A DNA stretch of 59,325 bases from Aromatoleum toluolicum (GTDB lineage Bacteria > Pseudomonadota > Gammaproteobacteria > Burkholderiales > Rhodocyclaceae). The first letter of the stretch is position 1, and the number at the start of each line of letters is the position of its first letter. Made by a program: the position numbers and the translations under genes. Of this stretch, positions 51,994 to 59,325 are shown piece after piece. The stretch lies in assembly GCF_012911005.2 (NCBI RefSeq), contig NZ_WTVS01000033.1, positions 1 to 59,325 of the forward strand. Direction: 5' to 3'. The notes below the pieces were generated by a model. That model saw only the letters and a program-made list of their open reading frames with translations. It was not told where the DNA came from and ran no database searches.

Positions 51994-52974
51994 TCAGACG
52001 ATGAACACTGACGAGCCGATCGTCTTGCCGGCTTCCATGTCGTGGTGGGCCTGTACGGCGTCCTGCAGCGCGTAGCGCTGGTTGATCTCGATCTTGATGC
52101 GGCCGGCCGCGACGTGGTCGAAGAGCTCGCCCGCAAGGGCGTCGCGTTCCGCGGGATCGGCGATGTAGTCGGCGAGCGCGGGGCGGGTCAGGTAGAGCGA
52201 GCCCTTCATCGCGAGCAACTGCGGGTTGAAGGGCTCGACCGGGCCGGAGGCGGTGCCGAAGCACACCATCAGGCCGCGACGCTTCAGGGACGCGAGCGAG
52301 CCGTCGAAGGTCGTCTTGCCGATGCTGTCATACACGACCGACACGCCGACGCCGTTGGTGATTTCGCGCACGCGGGTCGCGACGTCCTCGCGGCGGTAGA
52401 AGATCACGTGGTCGCAGCCGTGGGCTCGGGCGATCGCGGCCTTTTCCTCGCTGGAGACCGTGCCGATCACCGTGAGTCCGAGCAGCTTCGCCCACTGGCA
52501 CACGATCAGGCCGACACCGCCTGCCGCGGCGTGGATCAGGATCGTATCGCCCGGGGCCAGCGGCCAGATGCGGCGCATCAGGTAGGCCGAGGTCAGGCCG
52601 CGCATCGTCATCGCGGCGGCCGTCTCGCACGAGATCGCGTCCGGCAGCTTGATCAGCGGCGCGGCGGAGATGATGCGTGCGGTGCTGTAGGCGCCGAGCG
52701 TATTCACAAAGCCGGTGTAGGTCACGCGGTCGCCTTCGGCGACGTTCGACACGCCTTCGCCGACCGCCTCGACCACGCCCGCGGCCTCGACGCCGAGGCC
52801 GTTGGGCATCGGGATCGGGTACAGGCCGGTGCGGAAATAGGTGTCGGCGAAGTTCAGACCGACCGCCTCGTGGCGCAGGCGGACCTGGCCCGGGCCGGGG
52901 GCACCGACTTCGACGGATTCCCAGCGCATCACTTCCGGCGCACCGGTCTCGTGGATTCGAATCGCATTGGCCAT
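51994..52974 (-). CDS. Quinone-oxidoreductase-like zinc-free MDR
   Basis: This 326-residue NADPH:quinone oxidoreductase-type protein has the N-terminal motif EAVGLNFADTYFRTGLYPIPMP (split as EAVGLNFADTYFRTG and LYPIPMPNGLGVEAAG) and the NADPH loop HAAAGGVGLIV near residue 150. No zinc ligands are seen. It may reduce a quinone or an enone intermediate. GGAG lies before the ATG. The 89-bp gap to the dioxygenase gene has no gene. Confidence 0.9.
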   Translation of the reverse strand: MANAIRIHETGAPEVMRWESVEVGAPGPGQVRLRHEAVGLNFADTYFRTGLYPIPMPNGLGVEAAGVVEAVGEGVSNVAEGDRVTYTGFVNTLGAYSTARIISAAPLIKLPDAISCETAAAMTMRGLTSAYLMRRIWPLAPGDTILIHAAAGGVGLIVCQWAKLLGLTVIGTVSSEEKAAIARAHGCDHVIFYRREDVATRVREITNGVGVSVVYDSIGKTTFDGSLASLKRRGLMVCFGTASGPVEPFNPQLLAMKGSLYLTRPALADYIADPAERDALAGELFDHVAAGRIKIEINQRYALQDAVQAHHDMEAGKTIGSSVFIV

Positions 52975-53033
52975 GCTGTGTGCTCCTTGCTGCGGCGCGA
53001 AGTGCGGCCGCGGTTTGGTTTAAGTAAAGCTCT

Positions 53034-54059
53034 TTATTGCTTCGCGGGCGAGGGCGCGAGATTCACGATGCGCGAAAACAGCCGCTTGAACTCCGCGTCG
53101 GTGTCCCGACCGAAACGCGGATCGCAGTTCTCGGAGAAGGCCGCGTTGATCTCGTCCCAGTCGGCCGGGGTCAGGTAGCGCTGGGCGGCGGGCAGGATCA
53201 CGCCTTCCTCGCGCCCCATGTGTTCCCAGATGAACAACGCGTAGCGGCTCACCGCTTCCTTCACGGTCGCGAGGTCTGCCTCGCCGGCGGCATGGCGGTC
53301 CACCGCCTTCGCCAGTTCATCCACCAACTGCAGGTCGCGTTCATGCTGGCGTTCCAGTTCGTCCAGTTCGGCGTTGCACTGCGAGGTCCGTTCGCGCAGC
53401 TTGCGGAACAGGTAATCCTCTTCCTTCGGGTGGTGCAGCGCGACCGGGAAGGCCTTGATGTAATGAACCATCGCGCGCATCAACTCGTCGCGCGAACCCT
53501 CCGCCGGGCCGCTGTCGGATTCCAGCAGATGCAGCCAGGCGTGCAGCACCGCGGCAAGCGAACGGTGTTCGTCGCGGATGATGCCGATCGCCTGCGAGGT
53601 CGCTGGCGGGCTCGACGTCGCCGCGACCAGCACCGGGATCCCCGCATTTACCAGCACCTTCAAGGTCTGCGAGCCCAGCATCATGCCGATGCTGCTGCGC
53701 CGTCCGTGCGAGGCCATGTAGATCAGGTCGCAGCCGCCATCCTGGGCGGCGGCGATGATAGCGCGGTAGGGGGAGTCGCTCACCGCAGTGGAGGAGTCGC
53801 ACGGTACGCCGAGTGCCCGCGCCGCCGATTCGGCCTTCGCCAGCAGTTCGCGCGCTCGCCCCTGGTAGGCGTAGGCGAAGTCGGCCGGGGAGGTGAGGCG
53901 CACGATCTCGGCTTCGCCGCCGAACGCCGCTGCATGGTTCGGCTGCGCGTGGAAGAAGGTGATGCGGGCACCGAGGGTGCGGGCGAATTCGACCGCGTTG
54001 CTGACGGTTTCGGTCGCGAGATCGGTACCGTCGATGGGCACGAGCAGATGGCGATACAT
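53034..54059 (-). CDS. Universal stress protein-hemerythrin fusion
   Basis: The 341-residue protein has two domains. Residues 1 to about 148 form a Usp domain (MYRHLLVPIDGTDLATETV, then SHGRRSSIGMMLGS near 118-130, and LPVLVAA-type end strand). Residues about 157-320 form a hemerythrin-like four-helix domain with H165, H210-x2-E213 or E214, H239 and H280-x3-E284, a pattern able to hold a di-iron centre. It could sense O2, NO or redox state and pass this to the Usp part, or store iron or protect the oxygen-dependent enzymes. The pairing is uncommon in my knowledge. GGAG precedes the ATG. Confidence 0.87.
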   Translation of the reverse strand: MYRHLLVPIDGTDLATETVSNAVEFARTLGARITFFHAQPNHAAAFGGEAEIVRLTSPADFAYAYQGRARELLAKAESAARALGVPCDSSTAVSDSPYRAIIAAAQDGGCDLIYMASHGRRSSIGMMLGSQTLKVLVNAGIPVLVAATSSPPATSQAIGIIRDEHRSLAAVLHAWLHLLESDSGPAEGSRDELMRAMVHYIKAFPVALHHPKEEDYLFRKLRERTSQCNAELDELERQHERDLQLVDELAKAVDRHAAGEADLATVKEAVSRYALFIWEHMGREEGVILPAAQRYLTPADWDEINAAFSENCDPRFGRDTDAEFKRLFSRIVNLAPSPAKQ

Positions 54060-54090
54060 GGCTACTCCTGGAAGCAGGGCGGGTTGGGTC

Positions 54091-54405
54091 TCATGCTGCG
54101 TTTCCGGCCGCGACGCGTACCCTGCCGTCGACGACTTCGACCGGAAACTTCTGCACCGACATCTCGGGCGCCACGAGCAGAGCACCCGTCGTGACGTCGT
54201 ATTTCCATCCGTGGGCCGGGCAGGCGACCGTGCGGCCGCACAGCTTTCCTCCCGCGAGTGCCGCGCCGGCGTGGCGGCATGCGTTCTCGATCGCATGCAC
54301 GACGCCATCGACATTGAACAGCGCAAGGTCGCGACCGCCGGCACGCACGGCCAGCGAGCCGCCTGGGGCGATGCTTTCCAGGGGGCAGACATCGACGTAT
54401 TGCAT
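54091..54405 (-). CDS. Rieske-type ferredoxin
   Basis: This 104-residue single-domain Rieske protein has C43-x-H45 (ENACRHAG) and C62-x2-H65 (CPAHGWKYD), the full 2Fe-2S ligand set. The length is that of dioxygenase ferredoxins, not of membrane bc1 Rieske proteins. It would pass single electrons to an oxygenase or other redox partner; no Rieske oxygenase is encoded in this window, so the partner may be elsewhere. GGAG precedes the ATG. It is the first gene of the minus-strand operon. Confidence 0.92.
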   Translation of the reverse strand: MQYVDVCPLESIAPGGSLAVRAGGRDLALFNVDGVVHAIENACRHAGAALAGGKLCGRTVACPAHGWKYDVTTGALLVAPEMSVQKFPVEVVDGRVRVAAGNAA

Positions 54406-54636
54406 CCGCTTCTCCTCGCATGGGGAATGACTTGAAACGGATGTTAGAGAGGGGGTGCAAGGGCCACCCCCCTCGCAGAAGGGGGGGAGCCCCCCCACGG
54501 GGGGCATGCCTATAATTGCCCACCCCTCGCGCGAGGGCGGGTATAAGCTGCATTGGCGCGTTGCGCGGCGCTCTCCGGCCGTCGGCGGAGCGAACGCCGC
54601 GGCGCGTATGCCGGATCCAAACCTGTCGGGACGCTC
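54406..54636. promoter_or_regulatory. Divergent promoter region of operon C
   Basis: The 231 bp lie between the Rieske gene and the LuxR gene. A GAGGGGGTG/CACCCCCCTC hairpin (54447-54473) lies in the Rieske leader. A TATAAT at 54511-54516 faces the LuxR gene, but its -35 region is a G/C run, so an activator would be needed. The rest is poly-G/C rich. Confidence 0.45.
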
Positions 54637-57342
54637 ATGACCTCTGCGATCGGCGCTGCGGCGCTGCCGGAACTTGTTCTCAAGACCACTCCGCCGCGAG
54701 CGCCGCGACACCTGTTGCTGCGCCCGCGGCTCAGTCTCGATGAAGAACAGTTCCGTGACCGGCAGGTCGTCGTCGTGCAGGCCCCGCCGGGCTTCGGCAA
54801 GACCTCGCTTCTCGCGCAGTGGCGGCGCGAGATCCTCGCCCGCGGCGCAGCTGTCGCGTGGATTTCGGTCGACGAGCACACAGACCCGCAGCGCCTGCTG
54901 CAGAGCCTCGTGCAGGCCGTACGCTCGGGCTGCGGCCGGCCCACCTTCGGGCGCATCCTGGTCGAGGGCGCGGGCGCATCGGCCAGCGAGTTCGAAGGCG
55001 TCACCGCCTGGCTGGCAGAGGTCGCGCAGACTTCGCTCGACCTCGTGTTGATGGTGGACGAGGCTGAACGCCTGCCCGATGCCTCCTTCACGCTCCTGTC
55101 CTACCTGCTGCACAACGCTCCGCCCAACCTGCGTCTCGTCATCGCCGCGCGCAGCGGCTTCGACCGCGAGGTCGCCGACCTGTGCTCCTACGGCTACTGC
55201 GTCCTCCTCGGAGCGGAATCGCTGCGCTTTCGCCTCGATGAGACGCTCAATCTCGTACGCAACCGTTTCGGCACCAAGGTCGACGCCGACACCTGTGCGC
55301 GCATCCACGAGATCATCGAAGGCTGGCCGCTGGGCCTGCAGCTTGCGCTCGCGGCGCTGGAACGCGGCGGCGACCCCCGCCTCGTCGTCGATGCGCTGTC
55401 CGCGCGCGCCGGCAACCAGCAGGATCAACTTCTCGGTGGTCTGCTGGCGAAGATCGCGCCCGAGGACGCGGCCTTCCTTACCCGCATCTCGGTGGTCGAC
55501 ATGCTGCACCCCGACCTGTGCGGGGCCCTCACCGGTGTCGCCGACCCGGCCGAGCGCATGGCGCGGTTGATGCGCGACATCCCGATCTTCGCGGTGGGTG
55601 ACAACAGTGAATGGTTCCGCCTGCACACGCTTGCGCGCGACGCCCTGCGCGCGCGCCTCGCGGAACTGCCCGCTGCCGAGCAGGCGGACGTGCACGCGCG
55701 TGCGATGCGCTGGCTGCAAGACCGCGGCATGCTCGAGGAAGCCGCGCGCCACGCGCTCGCCGCGGGCAATCGCGAGGTCGCCTTCGACCTCGCCGAGCAA
55801 TGCCTTTACGATGCGGCGCTGCAGGGCCACGTCGGCATGGTTCTCGACTGGGTCGAACTGCTGCCGCAAGCCGAACTCGACAGGCGCCCGCGGCTGCGGC
55901 TCGCGGCCGCCTGGGTGCTGGCGCTGAGCGAACGCCACGATGCGGCGGAGCGTCTCGTTGCGGGCATTCTCGAAGGGGCGGACATCGACGTCGGCCAGCG
56001 CTACGAATGCGCGCTCATCGGTAGCGGTGCCGCTTACTACGCCGACGACCCCGACCGATGCATCGCGCTCTTCGAGCCGTGGGTGGATGCGCCCCCCGCG
56101 CGCGAACCGCGGCTGCTGCAGATGCACGCCAACCGCCTCTCGGTGCTCGCTATCCTGCGCGGCGATCCCGCGCTTGCGCGGCGCCACCAGCAGCAGGTAC
56201 CGCGCGGCGAATACGGCGTCGCCTATGCCTACTCGGCGCGCTGGGGCGAATTCATCACCGGCCTGAGCTACCTCTGGGAAGGGCAGGTGCGGCTCGTCGA
56301 GGAGGTGCTGTGCCCCGCGTTGGCGCATGCGGACGAGGCACTCGGCCGCCGCCATCCGCTGTCGTGCATGCTTGCCGCGCTGCTGGCCGCCGCGGCCTAC
56401 GAACGCGACCGTGTCGACGAAGCCGCCGCGCTGCTCGCCAACCGCCTGGACGTGCTGGAACGCACCGGCACCCCCGAGACCGCGCTGCTTGCATACCGCA
56501 CCGCCGCCCGCGTCGCCGCTGCGCAGGGCGTCGAGCACCGCGCGCTGGACCTCCTCGAAACCCTTTTCGCGATCGGCGCCGCTCGCAACATGCCGCGCCT
56601 GTGCATCGTCAGCCTTGCCGAACAGACCCGCATGCACGCCGGCCGTTTCCGCTCGGAAACCTGCCGCGCGCTCGCCCAGCGCATCGACGAACTCCTTGCG
56701 CGCGAGGAGGGCAAACACGGCCCCGTGTGGCAACGCATGGTCGAACTCCAGCGCACCATGGCGCACGCCAACGCCGCCATCGCCGCGCAGGACTGGCGCA
56801 CCGCCCGCGAAGCCCTCGAACGCGCCGCCCCTTTCGCCGAAGGCCTCAAGCTCGGCCGCGCCCATATCGAGAACATGGCGCTACGCGCCTGGGTCCTCGA
56901 CCGCAGCAGCGAACACGGCCGCGAACTCCTGCGGGAAGCGATGGACCTCGCCCACACCTACGGCCTTGCCCGCGTGTTCGTTGATGCCCACCCTGCCATC
57001 GCCGACTGGGCGCGCAGCCTCTCGGTCGACGAAGCCGGCTATCCCGAACCCGGCCGCAGCATCGCCGTGGCCCGCGTCCTGCGCCCGGCAACGTCCACTC
57101 CCCCGCGCGACGCCGCCGGCCCGCGCGCGATCCCGAGCATGGTGCTCACGCCCAAGGAGCGCGAGGTCCTGGAACTCCTCGCGCGCAACCTCTCCAACAA
57201 GGAGGTCGCGCAGGCGATGGGAGTAGGGGAGGAGACCGTGAAGTGGCACCTCAAGAACCTGTTCGGGAAGCTGGATGCCGCGAACAGAAAACATGTGGTG
57301 CGGCGGGCGCAGCTGTTGGGCTTGCTCGAAGGCGTCGACTAG
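54637..57342 (+). CDS. MalT-like LuxR-family transcriptional activator
   Basis: This 901-residue LAL-type regulator has Walker A QAPPGFGKTS (residues 48-57), a DEAERLPDASFTLLSYLL segment near 145, a long helical repeat region and a C-terminal LuxR helix-turn-helix (LTPKEREVLELLARNLSNKEVA, ETVKWHLKNLFGKL). It is similar in layout but not close in sequence to the regulator at 24402-27101. It is divergent from the Rieske operon and upstream of an acyl-CoA synthetase, so it may control both. The start at 54637 matches the N-terminus; the longer frame from 54553 has no ribosome site. Confidence 0.9.
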   Translation: MTSAIGAAALPELVLKTTPPRAPRHLLLRPRLSLDEEQFRDRQVVVVQAPPGFGKTSLLAQWRREILARGAAVAWISVDEHTDPQRLLQSLVQAVRSGCGRPTFGRILVEGAGASASEFEGVTAWLAEVAQTSLDLVLMVDEAERLPDASFTLLSYLLHNAPPNLRLVIAARSGFDREVADLCSYGYCVLLGAESLRFRLDETLNLVRNRFGTKVDADTCARIHEIIEGWPLGLQLALAALERGGDPRLVVDALSARAGNQQDQLLGGLLAKIAPEDAAFLTRISVVDMLHPDLCGALTGVADPAERMARLMRDIPIFAVGDNSEWFRLHTLARDALRARLAELPAAEQADVHARAMRWLQDRGMLEEAARHALAAGNREVAFDLAEQCLYDAALQGHVGMVLDWVELLPQAELDRRPRLRLAAAWVLALSERHDAAERLVAGILEGADIDVGQRYECALIGSGAAYYADDPDRCIALFEPWVDAPPAREPRLLQMHANRLSVLAILRGDPALARRHQQQVPRGEYGVAYAYSARWGEFITGLSYLWEGQVRLVEEVLCPALAHADEALGRRHPLSCMLAALLAAAAYERDRVDEAAALLANRLDVLERTGTPETALLAYRTAARVAAAQGVEHRALDLLETLFAIGAARNMPRLCIVSLAEQTRMHAGRFRSETCRALAQRIDELLAREEGKHGPVWQRMVELQRTMAHANAAIAAQDWRTAREALERAAPFAEGLKLGRAHIENMALRAWVLDRSSEHGRELLREAMDLAHTYGLARVFVDAHPAIADWARSLSVDEAGYPEPGRSIAVARVLRPATSTPPRDAAGPRAIPSMVLTPKEREVLELLARNLSNKEVAQAMGVGEETVKWHLKNLFGKLDAANRKHVVRRAQLLGLLEGVD

Positions 57343-57667
57343 TCGCCTGCGCCGGACGGACCGGCAGTTCAGTCCGGCACTGCTCTCATCCCCGGTCTCG
57401 GCGGGCAGACGCATCGCAGATCGTTTCCGGTTGTTCGACCCGAGCGTGTGTTTCGCCCGCTCGGGCCAGATGACGTCCTGACCTCACCCCCCATGCGTTG
57501 CATGACTAGTGGTCCACTCCCCCTCGCCTCAGGGGGGGGAGCCGGCCCCATCCCCCCAATAAGCTTTCTCCTGTCTGTGCGATGGTGTGCAAGGGCTATG
57601 CTGAATTTGAGTCCCAACCACTGATCGCACCCCGGTTTCATCTCGAACAACCACGACGGAGACAGCC
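57343..57667. other. Gap before the acyl-CoA synthetase gene
   Basis: The 325 bp hold G/C-rich runs (CCCCTCGCC... and a poly-G stretch near 57530) and a GGAGA site before 57668. No gene, clear promoter or dyad stands out. Confidence 0.5.
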
Positions 57668-59314
57668 ATGCCGGACAACACGATCGTCGCCACACCCTCG
57701 GCCTATACCTACCCGCTGCTGGTCAAGCAGCTGTTGCTGAATTCGGTCAGCCTGCACGGCGACCAGGAGATCACCTACCGCGGGGAGATGCGCTACACCT
57801 TCCGCGAGTTCCGCCAGCGCGTCGGCAAGCTCGCTTCGGCGCTGACGGCGCTGGGCGTACGGCACGGCACGACGGTGGCGGTGATGGATTGGGACAGCCA
57901 TCGCTATCTGGAGAGCTACTTCGGCATTCCGATGATGGGAGCGACGATGTTCACGGTGAACGTGCGCCTGTCGCCGCAGCAGATCGCCTACACGCTGAAC
58001 GACGCCGAGGCGGAAGTGGTGCTGGTGCATGCGGACTTCGTGCCGCTGCTGGAACAGTTGAAGCCCGAATTGAAGACCGTGCGGCAGATTGTCGTGATGG
58101 CCGACGGGCAGGCGGTGCCGGCGACGTCGCTGTCGTTCGCGGGCGAATACGAGGCGCTGGTGGGGTCGGCGTCGGCGGACTTCGAGTTCCGTGATTTCGA
58201 TGAGAACACGAAGGCGGCGACCTTCTACACGACCGGCACGACGGGCGACCCGAAGGGGGTGTGCTACAGCCATCGCCAGATCGTGATGCACACGCTGGGC
58301 ACGGCCCTGAGCCTGACCTCGCAGCCCGAGGGGCAGCGGCTGCATCGCGAGGACGTGTACATGCCGATCACGCCGATGTTCCACGTGCTGGCGTGGGGCG
58401 TGCCCTACATCGCAGTGCTGCTGGGTCTGCGGACGGTGCTGCCGGGGCGCTACGTGCCGGACGTGCTGCTGAAGTTGAAGCGCGAGGAGAAAGTGACTTT
58501 CTCGCATTGCGTGCCGACGATTCTGCAGATGCTGCTGCAGGCGCCGTCCGGGGCGGATCAGGATCTGTCGGGATGGAAGATCATCATCGGCGGTTCGGCG
58601 CTGTCGCCGGCGCTGTGCCGCGCGGCGGTGGAGCGGGGCATCGATGTGTTCGCCGGATACGGGATGTCGGAGACAGGGCCGGTGGTTGCGCTCGCGCAGC
58701 TGTCGGCCGTCGATGCGACGTCTGATCTCGACGAGGAAGTGCATCTGCGTTGCCTGACCGGTCGGCCGGTGCCATTGGTGGATTTCCGCGTCGTCGATGC
58801 CGATATGAACGACGTGCCGCGCGACGGCAAGACGCAGGGCGAGATCGTGCTGCGCGCGCCCTTCCTGACGCAGGGCTACTTCAAGAAACCGGAGGCGTCC
58901 GAGGAGTTGTGGGCGGGGGGCTACCTGCACACGCAGGACGTTGCGGTGGTGCGTCCGGACGGTTTCGTGCAGATCGTCGATCGCATCAAGGATGTGATCA
59001 AGACGGGCGGCGAGTGGGTGTCGTCGATCGAAGTCGAGGGGCTGATCGGCGAGGTGCCGGGCGTGCAGGAATCCGCTGTGGTTGGCGTGCGCGACGAGAA
59101 GTGGGGCGAGCGCCCGATGGCCTACGTGGTGTGCAAGCCGGGCGTGACAGTGGACGTGGAGACGATCCGCCACCATTTGTTGGGGCTCGTGGAATCGAAG
59201 CGCATCAGCAAGTACGCGGTGCCGGACGCCGAGCGCATCGTCTTCGTCGCGGAAATTCCCAAGACCAGCGTCGGCAAGATCAACAAGAAACTGCTGCGCG
59301 AGCGCACGGCCTGA
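57668..59314 (+). CDS. AMP-forming fatty-acyl-CoA synthetase
   Basis: This 548-residue ANL ligase has P-loop TTGTTGDPKG near 188-197, YGMSETGP near 332, DRIKDVIKTGGEWVSSIEVEG near 440, and the catalytic lysine region KTSVGKINKKLLRERT at the C-terminus. The layout matches medium- to long-chain fatty-acyl-CoA synthetases. It may activate an acid released by operon C, but it is on the opposite strand and has its own ribosome site (GGAGA). The gene is complete; the window ends 11 bp later. Confidence 0.92.
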   Translation: MPDNTIVATPSAYTYPLLVKQLLLNSVSLHGDQEITYRGEMRYTFREFRQRVGKLASALTALGVRHGTTVAVMDWDSHRYLESYFGIPMMGATMFTVNVRLSPQQIAYTLNDAEAEVVLVHADFVPLLEQLKPELKTVRQIVVMADGQAVPATSLSFAGEYEALVGSASADFEFRDFDENTKAATFYTTGTTGDPKGVCYSHRQIVMHTLGTALSLTSQPEGQRLHREDVYMPITPMFHVLAWGVPYIAVLLGLRTVLPGRYVPDVLLKLKREEKVTFSHCVPTILQMLLQAPSGADQDLSGWKIIIGGSALSPALCRAAVERGIDVFAGYGMSETGPVVALAQLSAVDATSDLDEEVHLRCLTGRPVPLVDFRVVDADMNDVPRDGKTQGEIVLRAPFLTQGYFKKPEASEELWAGGYLHTQDVAVVRPDGFVQIVDRIKDVIKTGGEWVSSIEVEGLIGEVPGVQESAVVGVRDEKWGERPMAYVVCKPGVTVDVETIRHHLLGLVESKRISKYAVPDAERIVFVAEIPKTSVGKINKKLLRERTA

Positions 59315-59325
59315 CTACCCCCCCC

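Noticed and set aside
1-59325. CRISPR arrays, tRNA, rRNA or phage structural genes
   Set aside because: I looked for regularly spaced repeats, tRNA-like cloverleaf ends and conserved rRNA sequence and found none.

Overview
The window is high-GC DNA (lower in the intergenic gaps) from what looks like a betaproteobacterium of the Rhodocyclales type (Thauera/Azoarcus/Aromatoleum-like). This rests on gene content: CoA-thioester catabolism with dedicated ETF genes, Bug/tripartite tricarboxylate (TTT) transport genes, DUF1302/DUF1329 envelope genes and MalT-like LuxR regulators. The genus is inferred, not proven. I see no rRNA, tRNA or CRISPR array.

Region A (about 1.3-23.8 kb) is a nearly complete beta-oxidation-type module. 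It holds a HMG-CoA-synthase-like/DUF35 fusion with a partner thiolase, a LysR regulator, a two-subunit acyl-CoA dehydrogenase, a hydroxyacyl-CoA dehydrogenase (SDR), a Bug binding protein and TctBA. It also holds etfBA, a family III CoA-transferase, a DUF1302 outer-membrane protein, an acyl-CoA ligase, a MaoC hydratase, an MFS transporter and ETF-ubiquinone oxidoreductase. Activation, oxidation, hydration, second oxidation, thiolysis and electron delivery to quinone are all represented. Five dyads of the form TATTCC-N5-GGAATA (T-N11-A inside) lie before its transcription units and suggest one regulon, plausibly run by the LysR protein. A truncated tctA and a universal stress protein precede it.

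Region B (24.1-47.2 kb) starts with a MalT-like LuxR regulator on the minus strand. A long plus-strand series follows: acyl-CoA dehydrogenase, CoA ligase, saccharopine-dehydrogenase-like protein, thiolase, RND/MMPL transporter, DUF1329, YCF48-like protein, DUF1302, SDR, NmrA-like protein, small membrane protein, zinc-free alcohol dehydrogenase-like reductase, acyl-CoA dehydrogenase and thiolase. It ends in a decayed fadB-like gene. This looks like uptake or envelope handling plus CoA-dependent breakdown of a hydrophobic carboxylic acid; the substrate is unknown. A 67-bp direct repeat (61/67 identical) lies at both edges, and a 399-bp IS1595-type deletion derivative with intact ends and an 8-bp target duplication sits at the right edge.

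Region C (47.8-59.3 kb) is a seven-gene minus-strand operon: Rieske ferredoxin, a universal stress/hemerythrin fusion, quinone-oxidoreductase-like protein, TauD/TfdA-type dioxygenase, BKACE-type enzyme, MFS transporter and a small serine hydrolase. A second MalT-like LuxR regulator is divergent from it, followed by a fatty-acyl-CoA synthetase. The mix of oxygen-dependent and oxygen-sensing-type domains suggests a different, oxic or redox-regulated role from region A.
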